A stretch of DNA of 64,000 nt from Georgenia daeguensis (lineage in GTDB: Bacteria > Actinomycetota > Actinomycetes > Actinomycetales > Actinomycetaceae). The stretch is from assembly GCF_039537705.1 (NCBI RefSeq), contig NZ_BAABBA010000005.1, positions 1-64,000 of the forward strand, in the 5' to 3' direction. Below are positions 1-8,888 of the stretch, piece by piece. The notes beneath the pieces are model-generated. The model was not told the DNA's origin. It searched no databases and worked only from the letters and a program-made list of their open reading frames with translations. A program made the translations under genes and the position numbers. Numbering within the stretch: the first letter of the stretch is position 1; each line of letters begins with the position of its first letter.

Positions 1-2
1 AA

Positions 3-449
3 GGTAGCGTCGGGCACGTCGAGGTCTTCCAGATGGGCAGCGTCAGAACTCCCATCATCGGAAGACCTCGACCCCTATCCGGCGACCGACGCGCCCACCA
101 CCGCTACACCGTCAACTGCGAAGAGCCACATTACGAAGGCTGCCTTTGCTCAGTTTCCCCGGGATACGTCGGGCTTTCCGCAACACAATCGATTGGCTTC
201 GGCGTCCCGATGGTTTGGGCAGACGACGAACCCCATGCGCCCGAAGTGGAAGCTCTCAATGGAGAAAACAGTCGTCGATTCAAGAGCGGTTCAGCGGATT
301 CCTTAGCAGATACACTGGCGCAAATGATGGCCGCTCGAAAACATTACGCTTCTAGACGGTTCGCCATTTCCGAATCGGCGCGCCGGAAGTACTCGGCCGA
401 GGCAATGGCCGCCGGTATGGAAGACGCCGTAATTGCCCTGCTCATCTGA
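3..449 (+). pseudogene. Glycosyltransferase C-terminal fragment (GT4 type), open at the window edge
   Basis: The reading frame is open to the left edge of the window and stops at 449. The last ~100 residues look like the C-terminal half of a GT4 (group 1) glycosyltransferase: a segment like YEGCLCSVSPGYVGLSATQS, then GFGVPMV, which matches the usual donor-sugar binding region, followed by a helical tail. The ~45 residues before this do not look like a glycosyltransferase. They include a 13-bp inverted repeat (18-30 and 60-72) resembling the one inside the ISL3 element at 18.6 kb, so the gene was probably cut by an insertion. It belongs with the polysaccharide genes that follow. Whether it is truly broken depends on sequence outside the window. 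Confidence 0.6.
18..72. repeat. 13-bp inverted repeat, possible ISL3 end remnant
   Basis: gtcgaggtcttcc at 18-30 is repeated in inverse at 60-72. The intact ISL3 element has a near-identical pair (18670-18683 and 18718-18731) just upstream of its transposase start. A remnant of a related element is the simplest explanation, but the flanking bases do not align further. Confidence 0.45.
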
Positions 450-609
450 TGTACGACCGAACGAGGTTGGTGAATTGGCGGCTAACGGCAGTCTGTCAGG
501 CCTTGTACCGCGCAGCGATCCCCCTCGGTATGCAGCGGCACGCTGCTTCCCTAGACGGTATGGAGTGACGCATTGTCGGGGTCGCGAGCCGTGCCCGGGG
601 TCGTCCCCT

Positions 610-2159
610 CCTGAGTTGGCTCAATCGCTTAGTGCGTGAGTCACGCCCCGTGGATAGCGTCGAGGATGGCTTGTTTGTCGTCGGGGATCTCGGGGGCGAA
701 GGTGTGGGTGGTGGCGTTGATTGCGATGATCGCGGAGCGCAGTGGCCGGAGCTGACGGATCACCTTGCGGATCGCGAGCCCGGTGCGGGTCTGGACCTCG
801 CGGCTGACGGCCAGGGCGGTGAAGACGATGGTCAGGTGGGTCTCGATCGCGTCGCGGGTGCGGTGGAACATGGGCCGGGCGCGCAGGTCGGTCTTGCTCA
901 TCCGGAAGGATTGCTCCACGTGCTCGTGGTAGGAGCCTGATGACCTCTGCGGCCGGCATGAGGTGGGCCGGGATGTTGCTGACGTAGCCCTTCAGCCCGA
1001 CCAGGTGCCGGGCCCTGGCCAGGGCGGTCTCGTCCAGAGTGCGTGAGTCGCCGCTGGTCTTGACGAAGCGTGGGGAGCGGGCGGCCTTCTCCCCGGCGAT
1101 GACCGCGCGGGCCTTGTTCTCCTGCAGGGTGAGCGTCTTGGCGTCCCGCGCGGCCCGCTTGCCCGAGTAGGCCCAGACCGCCCGCCAGGAGCCGGGATGC
1201 TGCTGACGGTCCCAGACGGGTTCGGCCCGCACCGCGGTCTCGTTCTCGCTCCTGCGCCCGGTCCGCGGGGTGATGGTGTCGATGACCTGGCCGTCGGTGA
1301 AGGCGTCGCCGTGCCAGCGGAAGTGCGAGGCGAGGTCCATCGGGCCTTGCTCACCCGGGAGCCGACGATGAAGCGCAGGTTCGCCTCGTCGAGCTGGCGC
1401 AGGTTCTCGGCCGAGAGCATGCCGGCGTCGGCGACGACGACCATGTCCTCGATGCCGTGGCGGGCCTGGAACGCCCGGACGATCGGGATGACCGTGGTCT
1501 GCTCGGCGGTGTTGCCCTTCCAGCAGCCGATATCGAGGGGGAACCCTTGCCGGTCGACGAGCAGCCAGACGACGATCTGCGGGTCGACGCGGCGTTCCTT
1601 GGAGTAGCCGACCTTGCCCAGGTCGTCCTCCTTCTCGGCCTCGAAGTACAACGTGGTCACGTCGTAGAGGCACAGGGAGACGTCGCCGCTGGTCACGGCG
1701 TGCCGGAAGCAGGCCGTGGCGATCTGGTCGCGGTAGCTGCCGGCCGCGGCCCGGGCCAGGGTGCGTTTCATCGTCGCGTAGCTGGCGGGGGTCCGGCCCA
1801 GGTCCAGGAGCACCCGCCCGGCATCGAGCAGCGAGGTCGGCTCCACGACCCGGGCGACGACCAGGTCCCGGAACAACCTCGTCACCGACGCCGTCGAACC
1901 CCAACGCGGCGAACACCGCACGAAGGGCCTCGAACAGGACCCGACTGTCGGTGGAGACGACCCGGCCGGGTCCGTCCCGGCCCAAGGTCCGGCGCCGGCT
2001 GCGGCGGGTCGAACGGCCCGGGCGCACGGGCAGGCGGGGCGAGCGGCGTCACCGGCGGCGCCGCGGCGAGGCCGAGATCCGACACCTCCTGGGCGGGGTT
2101 TCGCCAGGAGCTCCCGGGAGGTGCCGACCCTCGAACCCCGACCCGTGAGCCAACTCAGG
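610..2159 (-). mobile_element. IS1634-type insertion sequence, inactivated
   Basis: Perfect 14-bp terminal inverted repeats, cctgagttggctca at 610-623 and its reverse complement at 2146-2159, bound a 1550-bp element. It contains a frameshifted transposase on the minus strand. I see no convincing target-site duplication next to the ends. The ends are intact, so the element could in principle still be moved by a transposase supplied elsewhere. Confidence 0.8.
641..2085 (-). pseudogene. IS1634-family transposase, frameshifted
   Basis: Recognisable transposase sequence runs through this region in three pieces. The N-terminal part is in one frame down to ~1885. The core moves to a second frame (~1920-1345), with LYDVTTLYFEAEKEDDLGKV and VVVADAGMLS carrying the first two catalytic Asp. 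It then returns to the first frame (DLASHFRWHGDAFTDGQ to ~950). The end (919-641) is in a further frame and has the EQSFRMSKTDLRARPMF segment with the catalytic Glu. That is at least three frame breaks (near 1885, 1340 and 940), so no functional enzyme is expected. The IS4-like DDE fold assignment rests on these motifs. The exact start is uncertain. Confidence 0.8.
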
Positions 2160-2455
2160 TCGGACGCGGGTGCCCCTCGAGAACAACATCGAAATCCGTA
2201 CCGGCAACAGCCACTCTATTATAAACGCACAGAACGAACGCATAAACCCCGCGACAGACGTAATGTGCGGTGACCGTGTGTGGATCCGGTGGAGATGTTA
2301 GATTGTTGAAGGGACGCCAGGTACCTAACGATTGCGTGGTGGGGTTGGGGACACAAAATTACCAAGGCGTTCCGCGAAGCGCACTGCCCGGGATACCCGC
2401 AACAATCGCACGGCGCGGAGCGACCTGGGTCACGGATCGCGTCTAATCCCGAAGT
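2160..2455. other. Intergenic region between IS and flippase gene
   Basis: About 300 bp with no credible gene, RNA or strong hairpin. It is less GC-rich than most of the window, as is the adjoining polysaccharide block. Confidence 0.5.
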
Positions 2456-3757
2456 TCACTGACGTGCCCGCTTCCATCGCATAAACGGACCAAGGAGAAG
2501 TAGTTCTGGGATGAGTTGGGCCAATATGACAGCTAACACGGACGACAGAACGGGCCCAACCGCTCCCATCATAGGCGTGAGTACTAGCATCAGAGCGAGC
2601 GCCGTAAGGCACATCAGTGACACGCTTACCGCCTGAAAGCGCAACCCTCGTGCATCAGTGAGGTACATGCCAGGGACGGCCTGTAGGCCTTGGATTAGGA
2701 TTAGCACTGCCATCGCAGCCCAAAGGTGGCGGGGAACAGATACTTCACTTAGTACCTGAACTCCAACCGGCGCCAACACAAAAAACACTGCAGCATAGAG
2801 CACAAGCATGAAGGCACTCTTTCTGAATATGCTCCAGAAATGTGTGTTTGCGACGAATTCGCCTTGTTTGGAAGCGATTCCCGCGAAGTGAGGCCAAAGG
2901 TTACTGAGGACTTGATTCACCAGACTCATGGCCGGGGCGTAAAACACCATAGCCACGGCATACACTCCCAATGCTTCAGCACTGGCCATGTGTGAGAGAG
3001 CTATTCTGTGGCTTTGAAGCGCGACAGGTACGCCCATCATAGTGATCAGCATCGGCCAAGCAGTCTGGAAGATTCCCAATCTGTCCGCGGCAGTACCGAA
3101 CGTTGGCGAGAGTGAGGTATTGCCTTTGAATCCGGCGATTCGAGTCGCGACGACGAATGTGAGGATCGCGACCGCCAGCTGTGCGCATGCAGGACCGATA
3201 ATGAAGAGGCCAGGCTGAGAACCGAAGTATCCCGCGATCGCACATGCCAGGTTCATTAGCGGGAAAATCGTCTGCAGTATCGTCGCTAGAGCGACTCTAC
3301 CCAATCCGGTTAGAATCCTTGCGCCCAATCCGAATGGAATGGAGCAGGCGAACATCAACAGGAACAGGAGGGGGGGCCAATAGCCATACAGAAATATGTC
3401 GGAACCAAGTAGCTTCCTCCAGCCCACGGTCAGTTGCAGCGCGACACCTGTCAGAAGAACGAGGAAGGCGACAATCCCCAGAATCGCCAATGCAACACGA
3501 GTTTGACGCCGCGCCGAGGGCCTGTCGCCTCGAGCAAAGCCATTAATCAGAGCCGTGCCAATGCCGAAGTCCAAGAACGTGAGCAACTGTGGCATGGTTG
3601 TCACGAGGGAGATCACTCCGAACTGCGTGACACCCACCGCGTCAATCGCCAGGCCTTGAGCTAGGAGCGTAGCGCCGACCGATACGGGAAGTAGGCCGAT
3701 TCGGCTCAGTCCGGTCGAGACTAGCCGACGAGTTAAGGATTCCTCGGCTTTAACCAA
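2456..3757 (-). CDS. Polysaccharide flippase (Wzx/MATE-like membrane protein)
   Basis: 433 residues made almost entirely of hydrophobic helices (about 12) with short charged loops, the layout of oligosaccharide flippases that move lipid-linked repeat units across the membrane. The N-terminal part (SVGATLLAQGLAIDAVG, then LDFGIGTALINGFARGD) resembles the family. The start is TTG, overlapping the 3' end of the upstream glycosyltransferase gene by 8 nt, which implies co-translation. It is the last gene of a minus-strand run of three (5375 to 2456). Base composition is clearly lower in GC than the housekeeping genes later in the window, suggesting lateral acquisition. The substrate cannot be told from sequence. 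Confidence 0.8.
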   Translation of the reverse strand: MVKAEESLTRRLVSTGLSRIGLLPVSVGATLLAQGLAIDAVGVTQFGVISLVTTMPQLLTFLDFGIGTALINGFARGDRPSARRQTRVALAILGIVAFLVLLTGVALQLTVGWRKLLGSDIFLYGYWPPLLFLLMFACSIPFGLGARILTGLGRVALATILQTIFPLMNLACAIAGYFGSQPGLFIIGPACAQLAVAILTFVVATRIAGFKGNTSLSPTFGTAADRLGIFQTAWPMLITMMGVPVALQSHRIALSHMASAEALGVYAVAMVFYAPAMSLVNQVLSNLWPHFAGIASKQGEFVANTHFWSIFRKSAFMLVLYAAVFFVLAPVGVQVLSEVSVPRHLWAAMAVLILIQGLQAVPGMYLTDARGLRFQAVSVSLMCLTALALMLVLTPMMGAVGPVLSSVLAVILAQLIPELLLLGPFMRWKRARQ

Positions 3758-4568
3758 CAGCCAGTCCTAACCGAAAGGCAGCCTTCGCTAAGAGCCTGCG
3801 GTCCATTGAAAGAATGCCCCTTAGCAGATAAGCAACTCCTATCAAGAACGCTTTTCCTCGAGTAAGTCCCGGCGTGAAATAGGGCGGCCCAAGGGCACGC
3901 CTTCGCTTCGACATGGACCGCCCCGCGTTCCATCGGGAAGAGATGGCCCGGCGGTCATGGTCGGCAAATTCGAAGGCGAACGCTTCGCGAACGAAGTGAG
4001 TCTCCGCACCCAATGCGCTAAGCTGCGAGAAGAACCGAGTGTCTTCACCGCCGATGTCATCTAGCGCCGGGTCGAACCTAAGACCGTGGTTCTTTATGAA
4101 TTGCACGCTCAGGCAGGTATTGCCCGAGTAGGCGGGCTTTGGGTAAGGCCCCGAGTTGATCGGAAGCGCCTCCGGCGGCCTTATGTCCTCCGCGGAAGCA
4201 TCTGACTTCCCCAAGGCAACTTCATAGACCGGACCGAGCAACACCTGGACATCTGTATGAGACTCCCAATAGCTACGGAACGCGGCGGACCACCCCGCAA
4301 CCGGCAACTCGTCGTCATCTATGAAGATAATGTGACTGTAACTATTCTCAATCGCATACGTAAGTGCCGCGTTTCTACTGCTTGCATAACCTGTGCAAAC
4401 TATAGGAACTACACAGGGGGGCGGTGCAATGAATTTTCCGACACGCTTCTCGGGTACGAAAACGCGCCATCTGTTCAGTAACCCCTCTGATTCCATGGCT
4501 CGAGCCAGAGTGGTGAGGTCTCTATCGCCCCGTGTCGTGGTTGCTACCAACGGGGAATATGAAGACAA
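3750..4568 (-). CDS. Glycosyltransferase family 2-like protein
   Basis: 272 residues. The FIDDDE motif at residues 82-87 is the metal and nucleotide-sugar binding DXD-type site of GT2 enzymes. GGED at 173-176 is the acceptor-side motif often seen in this family. The start is TTG, chosen because AAAGGAG lies just upstream. A mildly hydrophobic C-terminus (AFLIGVAYLLRGIL) could sit against the membrane. It overlaps the flippase gene by 8 nt and follows another GT2 gene after about 40 nt, so the three form an operon. The likely role is addition of one sugar to the lipid-linked repeat unit. Donor and acceptor are unknown. Confidence 0.75.
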   Translation of the reverse strand: MSSYSPLVATTTRGDRDLTTLARAMESEGLLNRWRVFVPEKRVGKFIAPPPCVVPIVCTGYASSRNAALTYAIENSYSHIIFIDDDELPVAGWSAAFRSYWESHTDVQVLLGPVYEVALGKSDASAEDIRPPEALPINSGPYPKPAYSGNTCLSVQFIKNHGLRFDPALDDIGGEDTRFFSQLSALGAETHFVREAFAFEFADHDRRAISSRWNAGRSMSKRRRALGPPYFTPGLTRGKAFLIGVAYLLRGILSMDRRLLAKAAFRLGLAVG

Positions 4569-4607
4569 GGGTTCTCCTTTAAAATGGACCGACTTCTTAC
4601 CGCAACG

Positions 4608-5375
4608 TCATCGACGCCTTCTCCAGTTCCGCAGTGCTCGCCACGGAACGCGGAGAATGTCCGCGGGAAGTGCCCTCAGAGGCTGGATGCCGTGGCGCAG
4701 GCGTATCAGTAACGTCTCAAGTTCGAGGCGGCCGCGCAGCCGTTCTGACATGCCCCCCGCCTCATATAGACAAAGGGGCATGTCGATTGGTGCTACAGGA
4801 GCTTCTTCGGCAACGGACAACAGGAAATCGTAATCGGCGGACACTTTGTATCGCGTATCGAAAGAACGAGAATTGCAGAGCGCTCGATCTATTATGGTCG
4901 CCTGATGGCAAGGTGCCGAGTATCCTCGAAGCACCTCCCCCAGATTGTATTGCCAAGCCGTCGTAGCGTCGGGACGCAATGCGATACCGAGCAGCACGGA
5001 CGACTTATGCTCATTGAAAAGTTCCACGAGCCTTCCGGGGGAAATTTGTGGCGCTACTTCGTCACCGGCGTTCAGGAACCAGATCCATGCGCCTGAAGCG
5101 GCATCGAGACCCTTGTTCATCGCGAAGTAGGGCCCACCGTCCGGTTCCTGAATTAGGGTGATCTCTTCGACGCCGGTTTCTGCGATTAGCTCGGCAGTGC
5201 TTTGCAATGATGCGCCGTCAATGACCACAACTTCAAATGGGATCCCTCGGAGAAAACGCAGTGAACTTAGGGTTCTTGCGAGGCCTTCGTCATTGTCGAA
5301 GGTGACAGTCACGATACTCAAAGTTGGCGACTGGCCAAGATGCGGCTGTACCGGTGCGTCTTCGTCATAACGCAT
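4608..5375 (-). CDS. Glycosyltransferase family 2 (WcaE-like)
   Basis: 255 residues with a GT-A fold signature. The N-terminal strand is TLSIVTVTFDNDEGL (18-32), then VIDGAS (51-56), EPDGGPYFAMNKGL (77-90) and LNAGDE (101-106), the DXD equivalent. The combination of EPDGG.Y.AMNKG and NAGD is typical of the colanic-acid WcaE-like group. ATG at 5375 is preferred over the in-frame GTG at 5396 because AGGAGA lies about 9 nt upstream of the ATG. It is the first gene of the minus-strand polysaccharide run and probably starts its transcript. The sugar specificity is not visible. Confidence 0.8.
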   Translation of the reverse strand: MRYDEDAPVQPHLGQSPTLSIVTVTFDNDEGLARTLSSLRFLRGIPFEVVVIDGASLQSTAELIAETGVEEITLIQEPDGGPYFAMNKGLDAASGAWIWFLNAGDEVAPQISPGRLVELFNEHKSSVLLGIALRPDATTAWQYNLGEVLRGYSAPCHQATIIDRALCNSRSFDTRYKVSADYDFLLSVAEEAPVAPIDMPLCLYEAGGMSERLRGRLELETLLIRLRHGIQPLRALPADILRVPWRALRNWRRRR

Positions 5376-5770
5376 CTTGCGTCTCCTATTGTTCACTACC
5401 GCAAGTACGGGGTCACACCGGTGCTAGCCGGCATCATTTTTTGGCGGACTTCCACGAACACCCAGAACGGTAAACGCCGAGCATGCCGCGGTAGGCGGGG
5501 AGATAAGGGCGCACGTTATAAGTCTACTAGAGTTTGATCGTGCGCATTGCACCGTGTCGCTGCGGTAGCTATGGCCTTGGTCCCAGGCACAACACGGAAC
5601 TTCGACGTTACGCGTCAGAACCGGTTGGTTAGTGGTGAACACAAAAGCACCGTTCCCGGCTACCGCGCGAACGTGTGCAACTTTGTTGCTGTGCGTATGT
5701 ACGGGAGGACACATAGGGGAACAGAGGCTCACAAGAAGGGCAGGCGCATGGTCGGGCGTAATACAACTTG
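5376..5770. other. Intergenic region upstream of the glycosyltransferase run
   Basis: About 400 bp of lower GC. Short reading frames exist on both strands, but none has a ribosome site plus protein-like composition. It presumably contains the promoter of the 5375-2456 gene run. I see no strong inverted repeat. Confidence 0.45.
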
Positions 5771-6259
5771 TTAGGCTGGCCTATTCATTTCAAGATATAT
5801 CTGCGCACACAGTAATTGCTCGCCGTGCCGAGCGCATCCGACACCGAGGTGCGAGAAGGCGGTATCGACGATATTGTTTCGATGCCCGGGAGAATTCATC
5901 CAGGCTTCGACGACCAACTCAGCGGCGGCAGCACTATCAACGAGATTTTCGCCGGCCCGTTGAGCTGAGCAATCGTTCAATACCGGGCCCATCGGCGCAT
6001 GGCTCAACTCGTAGCCGACAAGTTGGGAAGCCCTGGCGGTTGCGGCGGCCGCTGCACACGGAGACCACTTAAGACGCTCGATCCCCTCGGCGGCCCGTTT
6101 TTCGTTCGTTAACGCATATAGCTGCTCGGCGTACGGGCGCGGGTCATATGTGCCTCCCCGCGATAAAGCCGGTTCAGCCGGTGCCGCGCAACTGCTTGTC
6201 ACGACCACACAGCAGGCCACCAGAAGAAGTAGCGATAGCCGAATCGTCAGGGTTCGCAT
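5771..6259 (-). CDS. CAP/SCP-domain lipoprotein
   Basis: 162 residues. A type II signal peptide ends in a lipobox with Cys24 (VTSSCAA), so the protein should be lipid-anchored on the outer face of the membrane. The rest is a CAP (SCP/PR1) domain: GENL at 103-106, WMNSPGHRNNI at 120-130 and SHLGVGC. Bacterial CAP proteins are common in Gram-positive cell envelopes, but their biochemical roles are mostly unknown. It lies just downstream of the LPDTG surface protein and is separated from it by a strong hairpin terminator. A second CAP protein lies at 53.7 kb. Confidence 0.85.
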   Translation of the reverse strand: MRTLTIRLSLLLLVACCVVVTSSCAAPAEPALSRGGTYDPRPYAEQLYALTNEKRAAEGIERLKWSPCAAAAATARASQLVGYELSHAPMGPVLNDCSAQRAGENLVDSAAAAELVVEAWMNSPGHRNNIVDTAFSHLGVGCARHGEQLLCAQIYLEMNRPA

Positions 6260-6267
6260 ATTACGGC

Positions 6268-6296
6268 AAGGCCCCCACGAGATGCGTGGGGGCCTT
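6268..6296 (-). terminator. Hairpin terminator
   Basis: aaggcccccacg at 6268-6279 pairs perfectly with cgtgggggcctt at 6285-6296 around a 5-nt loop. It lies immediately after the LPDTG gene and before the CAP lipoprotein gene. Confidence 0.8.
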
Positions 6297-6318
6297 CCGT
6301 GTACTCGCTTGGACGTCT

Positions 6319-6840
6319 TCAGGCCTGCGTCTGTCGCCGGGCAAAGACGAGAACACCGGCTCCGGCCGCGAGTAGGGCTGCGGCGCCAACGACGAGCGGG
6401 GTACTCGTGGCACCGGTGTCGGGTAGCGCAGCGGCATCCTCGGAGTTGTCACTCCCCGCACCCGCACTCGTGGCGGGGTCGCCAACCGTGACGGTCGACT
6501 CCTCAACCACGTCGCCGTTCTGGTCAACGGCGGTGATGGTGTAGACAGCTTCCTCGTTCAGCGTGACGCTGAAAGTGGCAGCACCGCCTACGGTCGGCTT
6601 CTCCATCGTCTGTGAGCCGGCGATCTCAATTGCGGAGTTGGGCACGTTCGCCGAAGCGATGGTGAGACCGAAGAGCGCGTTCTCGTTCGGACCCTCAAGG
6701 TTGATGTCGAAGGGCACGCCCTGCGCAACGGAGCCGGGGACGTCCACCTCGTAGGGGTCGTCCGGGTAAGCAAGAGCGGCAGTTGGCGCGAGGATGATGG
6801 CCGCGGTGGCCGCGGTCGTGCTGAGCGCGCGTCGAATCAT
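6319..6840 (-). CDS. Sortase-anchored surface protein (LPDTG)
   Basis: 173 residues. There is a signal peptide (MIRRALSTTAATAAII, cleavage after about residue 24), then a mature domain of ~110 residues rich in Val, Thr and Asn that looks like one Ig-like beta domain. A flexible Ser/Gly/Asp linker follows, then LPDTG at 139-143, a hydrophobic helix and the basic tail RRQTQA. This is a complete cell-wall sorting signal. ATG at 6840 was chosen because GGGGGAA lies about 8 nt upstream. The window's class E sortase is encoded 5 kb away. Family knowledge says class E enzymes favour LAXTG, so this protein may be the substrate of another sortase. The function of the Ig-like domain is unknown. Confidence 0.8.
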   Translation of the reverse strand: MIRRALSTTAATAAIILAPTAALAYPDDPYEVDVPGSVAQGVPFDINLEGPNENALFGLTIASANVPNSAIEIAGSQTMEKPTVGGAATFSVTLNEEAVYTITAVDQNGDVVEESTVTVGDPATSAGAGSDNSEDAAALPDTGATSTPLVVGAAALLAAGAGVLVFARRQTQA

Positions 6841-6897
6841 GATGTGTTCCCCCAGTGGAGTGCGACAAGAACTGGCTGTCGTCCGAAACGGTACCAA

Positions 6898-8706
6898 TCA
6901 ACTCCTGCAAGGGGAAGCCAGCGGCAAGAACTGACCATCTTTTGGTCCTGGCGTCATGCGCACCAGCGGCGTCCCCGCTTGGTTGGGCCCCGTCTCGATG
7001 TCGTACTCGAACGTGACAGACTGCTGCGGTAAGAGCTCCAGTTTGTGGGTGCCCATGGAAAGTCCGTTGTGCAGACGTGGGGTGTAGCTAGTTGCTTCGT
7101 CGCTGGAGCGGGCGCCGAGGATGCGCCCTCCCGTAGGGGCGTAGACCAGCACGTCGGACCGGATGTTCCCCACGGGCACCGTCTGTCCACCGCCGGTCAG
7201 GTACGCCGGAAGTTCGATGTAGTTCTCCGGCACAGAGGACGACACCGTGACAACGAGTGTAAACACTCGTGATCCGTCCCCGCGGCATGTGTTGGCTTCG
7301 ATCTCAGCTCTCACATCTTGGTAGTAGCCGATCTTGGCCGCGCTGCGGTCGTTGACGTACACACCCACCACCGGTGCGCCACGGGTGCTTCCACGGAGTT
7401 CTCCGCTCAGCGTCGTCCCAGCGAGCAAGGCCTGCTCACGTGCGTGCGCGGACCACATCATGAGACGCCCTTCCTCGGCGACCTGATCGAGGAGGCCCAC
7501 CATCGACGCGGGATCGGCAGCGCCGCTCATCACCGAACTGAAGATAGTTCCGGCCGCCATCGCGAAGAATTTGTCCTGTGCCGACGGAGTCTCGAGTTCG
7601 AGATAGACCTGATTCAGCAGTATCTCGGCTGCATTTTCCGACGTTAGTTCCTGGCCGTTGACGAGCACGACCGGACCCGTCGCCTGTAGCAGCGTCTGCA
7701 GCGCGACCGGGTCGATGGACAGCACGCCGTCCACGTCAGTGCCGACTTCTCGACGCCACATCTCTCCCGCAATTTCGGCACTTCGGGGGAAGTCTGGCGT
7801 GAAGGTCACGTCCTGCATGTACCGGCCGAGCTGGGTGCCGAACATGGCACGCTCGACGTTGGTGACCTCGACTACGGGTTCGTCGAACGGACCGAACGAG
7901 GATGCCGGCCGCTGCTCAACCAGCTCGATGGCACCCTGGTCAGCGCGCAGCAATACCACTGCTCCAGGGATGCCACCCGTCGCACGGGGTTCCGCGTTGT
8001 TCTGCACCAGCAACAAGTACTCGCGAGGGCCTTCGGAGCCCAGCATCGGAGGGATCAGGCGAACCGCGCGGGATGCGGTGGCGGTGATCGAGGCGATGGC
8101 GTCGACCTGGCCGGTGAGTTCGGCCACCGGCCCGCGCAGTTGCTCCGCGAGCGCATTGGAATCGACGCCCTCCAGGGTGGACCGTGCCGACTGGACGGTC
8201 TCGTCCGCCCTGACGACCTGCGGGGCAACGTCTACGATCGGGGCAAGGGCGATGCGGCCTTCCACGGGCGCCATCCGGGACGGATCAACAACCTGAACGG
8301 CCTCGATGAGATCGCTCAGTGCGCCAGCGGCGATGTCGTCCACTACTGCGCTCACCGTCTGAACAGCATGGACGTTCACGCCGAGCCCGGGCACCTTGCC
8401 CAAGAGCGTCCAATGCGGACCATAAGTCGCCTGTCGCGCCTTCGCCGTGTGCTCCGGTAATTCCATTGCGGTTGCCGCAGCGCCCTCTCGGTCCCCAGCT
8501 TCCACCTGCGCCTGCAGTGTGCGTACCTGGTCCGCTGCCATCCGCAGCTCGGCGTGCGCAGTACGCACATCTAGCACCAGAGCAGCCCCGACAATGACGA
8601 CGACCACCGTCACGCCGCCCAGTACGCCGCCCAACGCTCCAATGACTGGGTTCAGCCTCCGACGTCTTGGCCTTGACGCATGGCGCGATCTTTGCGGGCC
8701 AGTCAC
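6898..8706 (-). CDS. DUF4012 membrane-anchored protein
   Basis: About 602 residues. A basic N-terminus (RSRHASRPRRRRLN) precedes one membrane helix at ~20-45, and the bulk lies outside. Early heptad-like helices lead to the conserved DUF4012 core (LLVQNNAEPRATGGIPGAVV, GPFDEPVVEV, FTPDFPRSAEIAGEMW). DUF4012 proteins are typical of actinobacterial polysaccharide gene clusters and of cell-wall modification, but their activity is unknown. They are distantly compared to LytR-type domains. GTG at 8706 is preferred because GTGAGGG precedes it. An upstream ATG at 8760 and longer forms are possible. It is divergent from the phosphatase gene. Confidence 0.8.
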   Translation of the reverse strand: MTGPQRSRHASRPRRRRLNPVIGALGGVLGGVTVVVVIVGAALVLDVRTAHAELRMAADQVRTLQAQVEAGDREGAAATAMELPEHTAKARQATYGPHWTLLGKVPGLGVNVHAVQTVSAVVDDIAAGALSDLIEAVQVVDPSRMAPVEGRIALAPIVDVAPQVVRADETVQSARSTLEGVDSNALAEQLRGPVAELTGQVDAIASITATASRAVRLIPPMLGSEGPREYLLLVQNNAEPRATGGIPGAVVLLRADQGAIELVEQRPASSFGPFDEPVVEVTNVERAMFGTQLGRYMQDVTFTPDFPRSAEIAGEMWRREVGTDVDGVLSIDPVALQTLLQATGPVVLVNGQELTSENAAEILLNQVYLELETPSAQDKFFAMAAGTIFSSVMSGAADPASMVGLLDQVAEEGRLMMWSAHAREQALLAGTTLSGELRGSTRGAPVVGVYVNDRSAAKIGYYQDVRAEIEANTCRGDGSRVFTLVVTVSSSVPENYIELPAYLTGGGQTVPVGNIRSDVLVYAPTGGRILGARSSDEATSYTPRLHNGLSMGTHKLELLPQQSVTFEYDIETGPNQAGTPLVRMTPGPKDGQFLPLASPCRS

Positions 8707-8888
8707 GCGTCCCTCACCGTGCCGCCGCCACGGCCCCCGCTCTGCGGAATGCGAGCCCATGTCCGGGCGTGCTGGATCGAATGAGGTTCCAGGGCGCATA
8801 GGCCCCGATACTAGGTGAGGTCCGCGTGAGCACCCACAGCCAGCAATACCGTGGACAGCTGAACGTTCAGATGAAGGCGGGGACGCGC

